Shown: positions 16,279 to 28,080 of the stretch, one piece after another
How the letters are laid out: each line of letters starts with the position of its first letter
How positions within the stretch are numbered: the first letter of the stretch is position 1
The notes under the pieces: generated by a model
What the model was told of the DNA's origin: nothing
Databases searched by the model: none
What the model saw: only the letters and a program-made list of their open reading frames with translations
Assembly: GCA_000720845.1 (NCBI GenBank)
Contig: JODU01000003.1
Location: 310,001 to 374,000, forward strand
Length of the DNA stretch: 64,000 bases
Direction of reading: 5' to 3'
DNA from: Kitasatospora aureofaciens
Lineage (GTDB): Bacteria > Actinomycetota > Actinomycetes > Streptomycetales > Streptomycetaceae
Position numbers and translations under genes: made by a program

Positions 16279-17037
16279 TCAGGCCCGGTGGGAGGTGCGG
16301 GAGGCCGCTGCCGGGGCCGGCAGCGGGCTGGTCGCCGCCCGGGTGACATCGCCGACCAGTTCCACCACGTCCGGGCCGTAGGCCTGTGAGTTGACCACCT
16401 TGAGCAGCAGCACGAAGGAGTTGTTGCCGTGCTTGCGGGCCAGCTTCTCGTGGTGCCGGGCGAGGTAGCGGGTGGCCGCCTGGTTGGTGATCGCGCGCTG
16501 GCCGCAGAACAGGAACGCGGGCCGGGCCTCGCGCCGGTCCCCGGCGGTCAGGCGGGCCAGCAGCACGTACTCGGTGACGCCCGCCTCCAGCCGGTAGCGC
16601 TCGCCGCCGATCTGGAAGGCGCCCCGGTCCGGGCCGGGCTCAGGATCGACGTTCACCCGCACCCCGGGCAGCATCGCGGCCATGTGGGCGGCCATGCGCC
16701 GGTTCGAACCGGGGCCGCCGACACAGAACTCCGTGCGCTCGCCGAAGCCCTGGCCGACCATGTCCTGGGTGACCACCTGGGCGTGCGCGCCGCAGTCCTT
16801 GATCAGCGCGGACAGCTCCAGCAGGGCGAAGACGTCGAAGCGGTGGACGGCCGGTTCGGACGCGGCCGGGTCCCGGTTGACGACGAGCAGCGACTCGGAG
16901 CTGTCCGGCAGCCCGAAGAACGCCTGCTTGCGGCGGAGTCTCCGCTTCCACAGGTAGGTGCGGGCGAGCCAGCCCAGCGTGGCGCTGATGCCCGCCGCGA
17001 CCACACCCAGGACGATGTTGCGTACGTCGTCAGTCAT
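16279..17037 (-). CDS. Membrane-anchored protein of unknown function
   Basis: 252 residues. One membrane segment near the N-terminus (IVLGVVAAGISATLGWLA) is followed by a basic stretch WKRRLRRK, which suggests a large cytoplasmic domain. The domain carries LLVVNRDP, the segment CVGGPGSNRRMAAHMAAMLPG, FQIGGERYRLE, and FLFCGQRAITNQAATRYLA; the recurring Gly and Asn patches recall a nucleotide-binding fold, but I cannot place the family. The C-terminus ends VVNSQAYGPDVVELVGDV and an Ala/Ser tail. ATG 17037 is chosen; no partner gene is evident. Confidence 0.75.
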   Translation of the reverse strand: MTDDVRNIVLGVVAAGISATLGWLARTYLWKRRLRRKQAFFGLPDSSESLLVVNRDPAASEPAVHRFDVFALLELSALIKDCGAHAQVVTQDMVGQGFGERTEFCVGGPGSNRRMAAHMAAMLPGVRVNVDPEPGPDRGAFQIGGERYRLEAGVTEYVLLARLTAGDRREARPAFLFCGQRAITNQAATRYLARHHEKLARKHGNNSFVLLLKVVNSQAYGPDVVELVGDVTRAATSPLPAPAAASRTSHRA

Positions 17038-17130
17038 GTGCGCGCATGCTAGCGGGCGTCCACGTACCTGTGTTCGACGGGCAGCGGTGTGCGGGCGGAC
17101 CGTGCGCCCGACACGCGCTTCCCGGTGTTC

Positions 17131-17159
17131 CTGACGCGGTCATGACGATCAACTAAGCT
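17131..17159 (+). promoter_or_regulatory. Promoter of gamma-glutamyltransferase gene
   Basis: CTGACG (17131-17136) and TAAGCT (17154-17159) with 17 bp between them lie 29 bp before the start codon. Confidence 0.45.
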
Positions 17160-17188
17160 GCCCGGACGGCCCTTCCCTGGAGGTGCGG

Positions 17189-19000
17189 ATGCGTCGCCCT
17201 GTCGCACGGAATCTGACGGTCCTGGCGGTCTCGGCCGCCGTGGTGGTGTCGGTGGGGGCGGCCGCGCCGCCCACGCCCCGGAGCGGGCCCGCGGCCCCCA
17301 AGACCCCGGTGGCCGTCGGGTACGGCGGCGCGGTCGCCAGCGTCGACCAGGACGCCTCCGCCGCCGGCATCGAGGTGCTCCGCAAGGGCGGCAACGCCGT
17401 CGACGCCGCCGTGGCCACCGCCGCGGCCCTCGGCGTCACCGAGCCCTACTCCGCGGGGGTCGGGGGCGGCGGCTACTTCGTCTACTACGACGCCAAGTCC
17501 CGCACCGTACGCACCATCGACGGCCGCGAGACCGCGCCGCTCACCGCCGACGACAAGCTGTTCACGGAGAACGGGAAGCCGCTCGCCTTCGCCGACGCCG
17601 TCACCAGTGGCCTTGCCGTCGGCACCCCGGGCACACCCGCCACCTGGCAGACCGCCCTCGACCGGTGGGGCAGCCGCACGCTCTCCTCGGTGCTGAAGCC
17701 CGCCGAGCGCCTCGCCCGGCACGGCTTCACCGTCGACGAGACCTTCCGCTCGCAGACCGCCTCCAACGAGCAGCGGTTCCGCTACTTCCCGGACACCGCC
17801 GAGCTGTTCCTGCCGGGGGGCGAACTCCCCGCCGTCGGCTCGACGTTCAAGAACCCGGACCTGGCCCGCACCTATCAGGAGCTGGGCCGCGAGGGCGTCG
17901 GCGCGGTCTACCGCGGCGAACTCGGCGAGGACATCGTCGACACCGTCAACGAGCCGCCCGTCGACCCGGACTCCGGCTGGAACGCCCGCCCCGGCGACCT
18001 GTCCGCCAAGGACCTCGCCGCCTACGAGGCCAAGCTCCAGGCGCCGACCAAGACCTCCTACCGCGGCCTGGACGTCTACTCCATCGCACCCTCCTCCTCC
18101 GGCGGCACCACGGTCGGCGAGGCCCTCAACATCCTGGAGCGCAGCGACCTCTCCACCGCCGACAAGGCCGGCTACCTGCACCGCTACATCGAGGCCAGCC
18201 GCATCGCGTTCGCCGACCGCGGGCGCTGGGTCGGCGACCCGGCCTTCGAGGACGTACCGGCGAAGGAACTGCTGTCGCAGCGGTACGCCGACTCGCGCGC
18301 CTGCCTGATCAAGGACGACGCGGTGCTCACCAGCCCCCTCGCCCCCGGCGACCCGAGGCACCCGGCCTCCTGCGCGGACGGCGGCACGGCCGCGCCGACG
18401 ACGTACGAAGGTGAGAACACCACACACCTGACGGTGGCCGACAAGTGGGGCAACGTCGTCGCCTACACGCTCACCATCGAGCAGACCGGCGGCAGCGGCA
18501 TCACCGTGCCGGGGCGCGGCTTCCTGCTCAACAACGAGCTGACGGACTTCTCCTTCGCCCCGGCCGACCCGGCCGTCCACGACCCGAACCTGCCCGGCCC
18601 CGGCAAGCGCCCGCGCTCCTCGATCGCTCCGACGATCGTCCTGGACCGGCACCACCAGCCGGTGGTGGCGCTCGGCTCGCCCGGCGGCGCCACCATCATC
18701 ACCACCGTGCTCCAGACCCTCACCGGCTTCCTCGACCGCGGACTCCCGCTCGTCGACGCGATCGCCGCCCCGCGCGCCAGCCAGCGCAACGCCGCCCAGA
18801 CCGAGCTGGAACCCGGCCTCTACGACAGCGGCGTACGGGCGGAGCTGGAGGGCATCGGGCACTCCTTCAAACCCAACCCCGAGATCGGCGCCGCGACCGC
18901 CGTGCAGCGACTGGCGAACGGCGAGTGGCTGGCCGCCGCGGAGAAGGAACGGCGCGGCGGCGGCTCGGCCATGGTGGTCCGGCCGGTGCGACAGAAGTAG
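17189..19000 (+). CDS. ggt: Gamma-glutamyltransferase
   Basis: 603-residue secreted N-terminal-nucleophile hydrolase that transfers or hydrolyses the gamma-glutamyl group of glutathione-like compounds. An N-terminal signal region (LTVLAVSAAVVVSVG) is followed by GGNAVDAAVATAAALGVTEP and the SAGVGGGGYF oxyanion motif. The autoprocessing site is ENTTHLTV near residue 410, whose first Thr becomes the N-terminus of the small subunit; RPRSSIAPTIV and GSPGGATII follow. GGAGG upstream sets ATG 17189. The stop codon abuts the stop of the convergent ClpC-type gene with no spacer. Confidence 0.93.
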   Translation: MRRPVARNLTVLAVSAAVVVSVGAAAPPTPRSGPAAPKTPVAVGYGGAVASVDQDASAAGIEVLRKGGNAVDAAVATAAALGVTEPYSAGVGGGGYFVYYDAKSRTVRTIDGRETAPLTADDKLFTENGKPLAFADAVTSGLAVGTPGTPATWQTALDRWGSRTLSSVLKPAERLARHGFTVDETFRSQTASNEQRFRYFPDTAELFLPGGELPAVGSTFKNPDLARTYQELGREGVGAVYRGELGEDIVDTVNEPPVDPDSGWNARPGDLSAKDLAAYEAKLQAPTKTSYRGLDVYSIAPSSSGGTTVGEALNILERSDLSTADKAGYLHRYIEASRIAFADRGRWVGDPAFEDVPAKELLSQRYADSRACLIKDDAVLTSPLAPGDPRHPASCADGGTAAPTTYEGENTTHLTVADKWGNVVAYTLTIEQTGGSGITVPGRGFLLNNELTDFSFAPADPAVHDPNLPGPGKRPRSSIAPTIVLDRHHQPVVALGSPGGATIITTVLQTLTGFLDRGLPLVDAIAAPRASQRNAAQTELEPGLYDSGVRAELEGIGHSFKPNPEIGAATAVQRLANGEWLAAAEKERRGGGSAMVVRPVRQK

Positions 19001-21529
<2,529 letters not shown>

Positions 21530-21594
21530 GGTGTACGGACCTCCGCTGCATCGCTGATCGACGTGCCGGGGCCGGGTAACCCGGCAGGCGTGCG

Positions 21595-21611
21595 GTCATG
21601 CCCAACATGAC
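21595..21611. promoter_or_regulatory. Palindromic operator candidate upstream of the ClpC-type gene
   Basis: GTCATG-N5-CATGAC is a perfect inverted repeat 66 bp before the ClpC-type start. A second palindrome, GCCGGGTAACCCGGC, lies at 21571-21585. A stress regulator could bind either; neither matches HspR HAIR sequence. Confidence 0.35.
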
Positions 21612-21663
21612 ACGTTCTGTTCCACCGGGCACATCCGGAGCCCGGCCGGAACCAGCACCCTCG

Positions 21664-21705
21664 CCCGAGCCCCGAGCCCCGAGCCCCGAGCCCCGAGCCC
21701 CGAGC
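21664..21705. repeat. Six tandem copies of CCCGAGC
   Basis: Six perfect heptamers in a row inside the gap between the ClpC-type and methionine aminopeptidase genes. Confidence 0.85.
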
Positions 21706-22045
21706 CGACCACCGGCCCGGGCCACTACCCGGCTCCCGGGCCGGGCCTGCGATCCGGGCTCGGTCCGCGGTCTGGCTCACGGTCTGGTCGCCGGGTGGGC
21801 TCGCGACTCGGGTCTCGGTTCGGGGTCCTGGCCCGGGCCTTCGCTCGGTTGCGGTTCGCGATTCCGGCGGGTCTGTCGATCTGGCCCCGACTCGCGGCCC
21901 CGGCCCAGTACACGGCCTGCCCCCGGGTGGGCTCGCGGCGCGGTCCGGGGCTCGGGCTTGCGGCCGCCCGGGCCCTTGCCCGGCTCTCGGTCCGGGACCC
22001 GGACCCGGACCCGGACCGGGTCCCGGTCCCCCGTCGCGCCGTCTC
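21706..22045. other. Low-complexity intergenic DNA
   Basis: About 340 bp rich in irregular variants of GGGCTCGCG, CGGTCTGG and CCCGGG, ending in GGACCC-type hexamer repeats (~21998-22030) just before the methionine aminopeptidase stop codon. No frame on either strand looks coding. Confidence 0.6.
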
Positions 22046-22822
22046 TCAGAGGCCGTCCCTCGATGTCAGGACGCGTGGGCCGCTTTCCGTGATCGCCACC
22101 GTGTGCTCCACGTGCGCCGCCTGGGAGCCGTCGTTCGTGCGCAGGGTCCAGCCGTCGGGAGCCGCGTGGTAGTCGTCGCGGCCGCCGGCGGTCAGCATGG
22201 GCTCGATGGCGAGGACCATGCCGTGCCGCAGCGGGAGCCCGCGTCCCGGGCGGCCCTCGTTGGGCACCCCCGGGTCCTCGTGCATGTGCCGGCCGATGCC
22301 GTGGCCGCCGAAGTCCTCCATGATCCCGTAACCGGCCGACCGGCAGACCGTGCCGATGGCGTGCGCGATGTCGCCGATGCGGTTGCCGACGACGGCCGCC
22401 CCGATGCCCGCCTCCAGGGCCCGCTCCGCGGTCTCGATCAGCGCCAGGTCGGCCGGGCGCGGGGTGCCCACCACGAAGCTGAGCGCCGAGTCGCCCGCCC
22501 AGCCGTCCAGGAGGGCGCCGCAGTCGATGGAGACCAGGTCCCCGTCGCGCAGCCGGTAGCCGTCCGGGATGCCGTGCACGATCGCGTCGTTCACCGACGC
22601 GCAGATGACGCCCGGGAAGGGTGTCGGAGCGAAGGAGGGGCGGTAGCCGAGGAACGGCGAGCCCGCGCCCGCCTCCCGCAGTACCTCGTGCGCCACCGCG
22701 TCCAGCTCCAGCAGGGACACGCCCACGTCCGCGGCCTGCCGTACGGCGGTCAGGGCGCGCGCGACGACCTGTCCGGCCGCGTGCATGGCGTCGATCGATG
22801 TGTCCGTCTTGAGTTCCACCAT
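22046..22822 (-). CDS. map: Methionine aminopeptidase, type I
   Basis: 258-residue metalloenzyme that removes initiator methionine. Metal ligands are seen in order: Asp in SIDCGALLDGWAGDSA (two Asp), His in GGHGIGRHMHEDP, Glu in LAIEPML and Glu in HVEHTVAIT. Length matches type Ia. It is probably an extra copy, because it is not next to secY/adk/infA. ATG 22822 follows TATAGT (22835-22830) by 7 bases, so the transcript is leaderless. The divergent XRE gene and shared CCGGTAT elements suggest control by that regulator. Confidence 0.93.
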   Translation of the reverse strand: MVELKTDTSIDAMHAAGQVVARALTAVRQAADVGVSLLELDAVAHEVLREAGAGSPFLGYRPSFAPTPFPGVICASVNDAIVHGIPDGYRLRDGDLVSIDCGALLDGWAGDSALSFVVGTPRPADLALIETAERALEAGIGAAVVGNRIGDIAHAIGTVCRSAGYGIMEDFGGHGIGRHMHEDPGVPNEGRPGRGLPLRHGMVLAIEPMLTAGGRDDYHAAPDGWTLRTNDGSQAAHVEHTVAITESGPRVLTSRDGL

Positions 22823-22829
22823 GCCAATT

Positions 22830-22916
22830 ACTATACCGGTATTTTAATTGGGTTCGCGCGCGGTGGCGACGGATCGCCCGCGGGGCGGGACCGGTATGGG
22901 AAGCCGGTATTAGAAT
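22830..22916. promoter_or_regulatory. Divergent promoters with three CCGGTAT elements
   Basis: Between map and the XRE gene, TATAGT (minus, 22835-22830) and TAGAAT (plus, 22911-22916) lie 6-7 bases before their start codons. CCGGTAT occurs at 22836-22842 (within the palindrome ATACCGGTAT), 22891-22897 and 22904-22910, each touching a promoter. This is a likely operator for the small XRE protein. Confidence 0.55.
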
Positions 22917-22922
22917 GACGAC

Positions 22923-23174
22923 ATGGTACGCACCCCTCTGACCCCCGAAGAGCGCGAGCGCGGCGAGCAGCTCGGGCGCCTGCTCCGCGCGGCCCGCGGC
23001 GAGAGGAGCATGACGGCGGTCGCCGCCCAGGCCGGCATCTCCGCCGAGACGCTGCGCAAGATCGAGACCGGCCGGGCGCCCACCCCGGCGTTCTTCACGG
23101 TGGCCGCGCTGGCCGGCGCGCTGGGGCTGTCCATGGACGAGCTGGTGGGCAGGTGCGCGCCCGTGCCGGCCTGA
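22923..23174 (+). CDS. Small XRE-family regulator
   Basis: 83-residue protein that is almost entirely one Cro/C1-type helix-turn-helix (LGRLLRAARG, AAQAGISAETLRKIETGRAPTP split at GIS, then ALAGALGLSMDELVG). It has no sensor domain. The leaderless start at 22923 follows TAGAAT by 6 bases. It is transcribed away from map and probably represses both itself and map through the CCGGTAT sites. This MAP/XRE pairing is seen in other actinomycetes; the signal is unknown. Confidence 0.85.
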   Translation: MVRTPLTPEERERGEQLGRLLRAARGERSMTAVAAQAGISAETLRKIETGRAPTPAFFTVAALAGALGLSMDELVGRCAPVPA

Positions 23175-23212
23175 GGCGGCGGCACTCACCCACAGGAGTG
23201 CGAAACACGATC

Positions 23213-23268
23213 GACACCGCGCCTTGACGACGATGGTCTTGGCAAGCCCCTCCGGCCAGGCTTACGTT
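23213..23268 (+). promoter_or_regulatory. Promoter region of the first pyrimidine-degradation operon
   Basis: TTGGCA (23239-23244) and TACGTT (23263-23268) are 18 bp apart. GACACCGCGC (23213-23222) just upstream resembles the repeated GTGACACCGTGC before the second operon, so the PucR protein may act at both. Confidence 0.4.
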
Positions 23269-23330
23269 CGTCCCTCTACGGCCTGCTCTACGGGCGTAGA
23301 GGCTCTGACGTCGTGTCGAAGGAGCAGCTC

Positions 23331-24173
23331 ATGGCCAACGTCGTACGTGCCGCTCTCGTCCAGGCCACCTGGACCGGCGACACCGAGTCCATGGTGGCGA
23401 AACACGAGGAGCATGCCCGCGAGGCCGCCCGGCGGGGTGCCAAGGTCATCGGGTTCCAGGAGGTGTTCAACGCCCCCTACTTCTGCCAGGTCCAGGACCC
23501 CGAGCACTACCGCTGGGCCGAGCCGGTGCCCGACGGCCCCACCACCCGCCGTATGCAGGAGCTGGCCCGCGAGACCGGCATGGTGCTCGTCGTCCCCGTC
23601 TTCGAGGTCGAGCAGTCCGGCTTCTACTACAACACCGCGGCCGTGATCGACGCCGACGGCACCGTCCTCGGCACCTACCGCAAGCATCACATCCCGCAGG
23701 TCAAGGGCTTCTGGGAGAAGTTCTACTTCCGCCCCGGCAACCTCGGCTGGCCGGTCTTCGACACCGCCGTCGGCAAGGTCGGCGTGTACATCTGCTACGA
23801 CCGTCACTTTCCCGAGGGGTGGCGCCAACTCGGCCTCGGCGGCGCCCAGCTGGTCTACAACCCGTCCGCCACCCACCGCGGCCTCTCCGCCCACCTGTGG
23901 CAGCTGGAGCAGCCCGCCGCGGCCGTCGCCAACGAGTACTTCGTCGCCGCCATCAACCGCGTCGGCGTCGAGGAGTACGGGGACAACGACTTCTACGGCA
24001 CGTCGTACTTCGTCGACCCGCGCGGGCAGTTCGTCGGCGAGACGGCCAGCGACACCAAGGAGGAGCTGGTCGTCCGCGACCTGGACTTCGACCTCATCGA
24101 CGAGGTCCGGCAGCAGTGGGCCTTCTACCGCGACCGCCGCCCCGACGCCTACGAGGGGCTGGTGCGGCCGTGA
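23331..24173 (+). CDS. Nitrilase-superfamily amidohydrolase, beta-ureidopropionase-like (copy 1)
   Basis: 280-residue C-N hydrolase. The catalytic triad is visible: Glu in GFQEVFNAPYF, Lys in TYRKHHIPQ and Cys in VYICYDRHFPEG. The family hydrolyses N-carbamoyl-beta-amino acids to the amino acid, CO2 and ammonia, the last step of reductive pyrimidine breakdown. It closely resembles the gene at 27204. ATG 23331 follows AAGGAGCAGCTC. Its stop overlaps the aminotransferase start (GTGA), so the two are translationally coupled. Confidence 0.9.
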   Translation: MANVVRAALVQATWTGDTESMVAKHEEHAREAARRGAKVIGFQEVFNAPYFCQVQDPEHYRWAEPVPDGPTTRRMQELARETGMVLVVPVFEVEQSGFYYNTAAVIDADGTVLGTYRKHHIPQVKGFWEKFYFRPGNLGWPVFDTAVGKVGVYICYDRHFPEGWRQLGLGGAQLVYNPSATHRGLSAHLWQLEQPAAAVANEYFVAAINRVGVEEYGDNDFYGTSYFVDPRGQFVGETASDTKEELVVRDLDFDLIDEVRQQWAFYRDRRPDAYEGLVRP

Positions 24174-25453
24174 CCCGTGACCTCTTCGCCCGCCACCGCG
24201 CCGTCCTGCCCGACTGGCTCGCCCTCTACTACGAGGACCCGCTGGAGATCACCCACGGCGAGGGCCGGCACGTCTGGGACGCCGCCGGCAACAAGTACCT
24301 CGACTTCTTCGGCGGCATCCTCACCACGATGACCGCACACGCCCTGCCCGAGGTCACCAAGGCCGTCGCCGAACAGGCCGGCCGGATCATCCACTCCTCG
24401 ACCCTCTACCTCAACCGCCCGATGGTCGAACTCGCCGAACGCGTCGCCCAGCTGTCCGGCATCCCCGACGCCCGCGTCTTCTTCACCACCTCCGGCACCG
24501 AGGCCAACGACACCGCCCTGCTGCTCGCCACCACCCACCGGCGCAGCAACACGATCCTGGCGATGCGCAACAGCTACCACGGCCGCTCCTTCAGCGCCGT
24601 CGGCATCACCGGCAACCGCGGCTGGTCCCCGACCTCCCTCTCCCCGCTCCAGACCCTCTACGTGCACGGCGGCGTCCGCACCCGCGGCCCCTACGCCCAC
24701 CTGGACGACCGGGACTTCATCGACGCCTGCGTGGACGACCTCGAGGACCTGCTCGGCCACACCCGAGCCCCCGCCGCCCTGATCGCCGAACCCGTCCAGG
24801 GCGTCGGCGGCTTCACCTCCCCGCCGGACGGCCTGTACGCGGCCTTCCGCGAGGTGCTGCACGAGCGCGGCATCCTGTGGATCGCCGACGAGGTGCAGAC
24901 CGGCTGGGGACGCACCGGCGAGCACTTCTGGGGCTGGCAGGCGCACGGGCGGAGTGGCCCGCCGGACATCGTCACCTTCGCCAAGGGCATCGGCAACGGC
25001 ATGTCGATCGGCGGCGTCATCGCCCGCGCCGAGATCATGAACTGCCTCGACGCCAACAGCATCTCCACCTTCGGCGGCACCCAGGTCACCATGGCCGCGG
25101 GCCTCGCCAACCTCAACCACCTCCTGGAGCACGACCTCCAGGGCAACGCCCGGCGCGTCGGCGGCCTGCTCATCGAACGCCTGCGGGCCGCCGCCGCGCA
25201 GGTGCCGCACGTGCGCGAGGTGCGCGGGCGCGGGCTGATGATCGGCGTCGAGCTGACCCGGCCGGGCACCGACGAGGCCGCCCCCGAGGCGGCGTCCACC
25301 GTCCTGGAGGAGGCCCGCGCCGGCGGGCTGCTCGTCGGCAAGGGCGGCGGCCACCGCACCAGCGTCCTGCGCATCGCCCCGCCGATGTCCCTCACCGTCG
25401 CGGAGGCCGAGGAGGGCGCCGCCATCCTCGAACGCGCCCTGCGGAGCATCTGA
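24170..25453 (+). CDS. Class III (omega) aminotransferase
   Basis: 427-residue PLP enzyme of the GABA/beta-alanine/alanine-glyoxylate aminotransferase family. The family pattern is present: FGGILTTMTAH, TSGTEAND, the NSYHGRSF motif, DEVQTGWGRTG with the PLP-pyridine Asp, and the Schiff-base Lys in VTFAKGIGNG. GTG 24170 overlaps the preceding stop codon. Coupled to a beta-ureidopropionase-like gene, it most likely transaminates beta-alanine or beta-aminoisobutyrate released from pyrimidines. Confidence 0.9.
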   Translation: MTRDLFARHRAVLPDWLALYYEDPLEITHGEGRHVWDAAGNKYLDFFGGILTTMTAHALPEVTKAVAEQAGRIIHSSTLYLNRPMVELAERVAQLSGIPDARVFFTTSGTEANDTALLLATTHRRSNTILAMRNSYHGRSFSAVGITGNRGWSPTSLSPLQTLYVHGGVRTRGPYAHLDDRDFIDACVDDLEDLLGHTRAPAALIAEPVQGVGGFTSPPDGLYAAFREVLHERGILWIADEVQTGWGRTGEHFWGWQAHGRSGPPDIVTFAKGIGNGMSIGGVIARAEIMNCLDANSISTFGGTQVTMAAGLANLNHLLEHDLQGNARRVGGLLIERLRAAAAQVPHVREVRGRGLMIGVELTRPGTDEAAPEAASTVLEEARAGGLLVGKGGGHRTSVLRIAPPMSLTVAEAEEGAAILERALRSI

Positions 25454-25484
25454 CCGCCGCGTCCCGAGCCCAGGAGGCGCTGCC

Positions 25485-27101
25485 ATGACCACCACCTCGC
25501 AGACCCCGGCCCAGCAGCCCCGGGAGCCCTGGGAGCCGGCTCTCTCGGTCCGTCAGGTCCTCGGCCTCGAACGGGTGCAGGCCGGACAGCCCGAGGTGGT
25601 GGCCGGTGCCCACCGGCTCGACCGGCCGGTGCGCTGGGTGCACGTCGCCGAGGCCGCCGACGTCGGCGTGATGCTCACCGGCGGCGAGATGGTCCTCACC
25701 ACCGGCGTGCTCCTCGCCGGTGACGAGGACAAGCAGGGCGAGTACGTCCGCTCCCTGGACCGTGCCGAGGCCGCGGCCGTCGTGCTCGGCCTCGGCCGCG
25801 CCTTCCCCGCCCCGCCCGACGTGATGCGCAGGGCGGCCGAGCGCTGCGGGCTGCCCATGGTCGTCCTGCACCGGCCCTTCCCCTTCGCCGAACTGACCGA
25901 GGAGGTCCAGTCCCGGCTGCTGCGGCGCAAGTTCGCCGCCGTCAGCCTCTCCGAGGCGGTCCGCACCGAGCTGACCGGCCTGATCACCGCGGGCGCCCCG
26001 GTGCAGCGCCTGCTCGACGAGGTGGCCCGGCACGCCGTCTGCCCGGTGGTCGTCACCAACCTCGCCCACCGCGTCCTCGCCACGGCCGGGGAGCGGGCGG
26101 CCGTCGACGACGTGCTCCGGGACTGGGAACGCATCGCCCGCCAGGCCGGTGCCGGGTCCGCCGACGGCTGGATCCGCGCCGAACTGAGCTGCCGCGGGGA
26201 GCGTTGGGGCCGCCTGGTGCTGTGCGGCTACGGCGGGGACCGCGCCGCCGGACGGCTGCTCGCCGACCGGGCCGCCGAGGCCCTCGTGCTGCACCGCATG
26301 CTCGCCGGTGACGGCACCCACGCCCACGGCACCGGCGGCTCCCGGGACACCTGGGAGGAACACTCCGCGCGGAGCCTGCTCACCGACCTGGTCAGCGGGG
26401 CGGTACCCGCGCGGCAGCTGCTGCCCCGGGCGCGCGCCGCGGGGCTGCCGGTCAACCGGCGCGTCTTCGTCCCCCTCGTCGTCCGCGAGCGGGACCCCGC
26501 CCGGCCCGCCCGGGTACTGCGGCGGCTCGGGCTGCCCGGGCTCGCCGCCGGGCTCGCCGACGAGCGTGTGGCCGTCCTGCTCAGCCTCGCCCCCGACCAG
26601 GACGCCCGGGCCCTGACCGCCCACTTCGCGACCCGGCTGCGATCGGAACCGGACTCCCGCCACGCCGTGGTCGCCGCCGCCGAAGCCCGCCCCGACTGGG
26701 CCGACGTGCCGGCCGGACTGCGCGAGGCCCAGCACGTCGCCGACGCCGTCGCTGACTCCGCGACCGCCCTGGACCTGCCGCCCGTCGTGCGCCTGCGCGA
26801 CATCCACCTGCGCGGGCTGGTGCGGCTGCTGCGCGACGACCCGCACGTGCAGTCCTTCGCCGAACGCGAGCTGGACGGGCTGCTGCGCGGCCCCGACCAG
26901 GACCTGCTGCCCGTCCTGCGCACCTACCTCGCCACCGGCCGCAACAAGTCCCGCACCGCCCAGCTCCACCACGTCTCCCGGCCCGCGCTCTACCGCCGCC
27001 TCGAAGCCATACAGGGCCGCCTCGGCGTCGACCTCGACGACTTCGAGCAGGCCGCCTCCGTCCACATCGCGCTCCTCGCCCACGACGCACAACAGGGGTG
27101 A
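25485..27101 (+). CDS. PucR-family transcriptional regulator
   Basis: 538 residues. The N-terminal PucR domain (~20-145) has MLTGGEMVLTTGVLLAGD-type text and the C-terminal helix-turn-helix (PucR-C / HTH_30) has TYLATGRNKSRTA and HHVSRPALYRRL. Regulators of this type respond to purine or pyrimidine breakdown products. It lies between two halves of the pyrimidine/hydantoin locus on the same strand, 31 bp after the aminotransferase, and is the obvious local regulator. Direct repeats beginning at its own stop codon are candidate binding sites. Confidence 0.9.
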   Translation: MTTTSQTPAQQPREPWEPALSVRQVLGLERVQAGQPEVVAGAHRLDRPVRWVHVAEAADVGVMLTGGEMVLTTGVLLAGDEDKQGEYVRSLDRAEAAAVVLGLGRAFPAPPDVMRRAAERCGLPMVVLHRPFPFAELTEEVQSRLLRRKFAAVSLSEAVRTELTGLITAGAPVQRLLDEVARHAVCPVVVTNLAHRVLATAGERAAVDDVLRDWERIARQAGAGSADGWIRAELSCRGERWGRLVLCGYGGDRAAGRLLADRAAEALVLHRMLAGDGTHAHGTGGSRDTWEEHSARSLLTDLVSGAVPARQLLPRARAAGLPVNRRVFVPLVVRERDPARPARVLRRLGLPGLAAGLADERVAVLLSLAPDQDARALTAHFATRLRSEPDSRHAVVAAAEARPDWADVPAGLREAQHVADAVADSATALDLPPVVRLRDIHLRGLVRLLRDDPHVQSFAERELDGLLRGPDQDLLPVLRTYLATGRNKSRTAQLHHVSRPALYRRLEAIQGRLGVDLDDFEQAASVHIALLAHDAQQG

Positions 27102-27141
27102 CACCGTGCAATGCCCGACCCCCGCAGACGTGACACCGTGC
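27098..27141 (+). promoter_or_regulatory. Direct repeats upstream of the second operon
   Basis: GTGACACCGTGC occurs at 27098-27109 and 27130-27141, 32 bp apart (three helical turns). The TGA stop of the PucR gene lies inside the first copy. TAGTCT near 27169 may be the -10 of the operon. Confidence 0.5.
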
Positions 27142-27203
27142 CACTCATTTCGGCCAACCGGCTTCCCTAGTCTCGCCGTACACCGAGCGAGTGGAGGCCG
27201 AAG

Positions 27204-28046
<843 letters not shown>

Positions 28047-28080
28047 CCCACCGGGGCCCCTGACAGGAGGGAACAGCAGC

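Noticed and set aside
21664..22030. Possible CRISPR array
   Set aside because: Repeats are 6-7 bp tandem units without unique spacers, and no cas genes are near.
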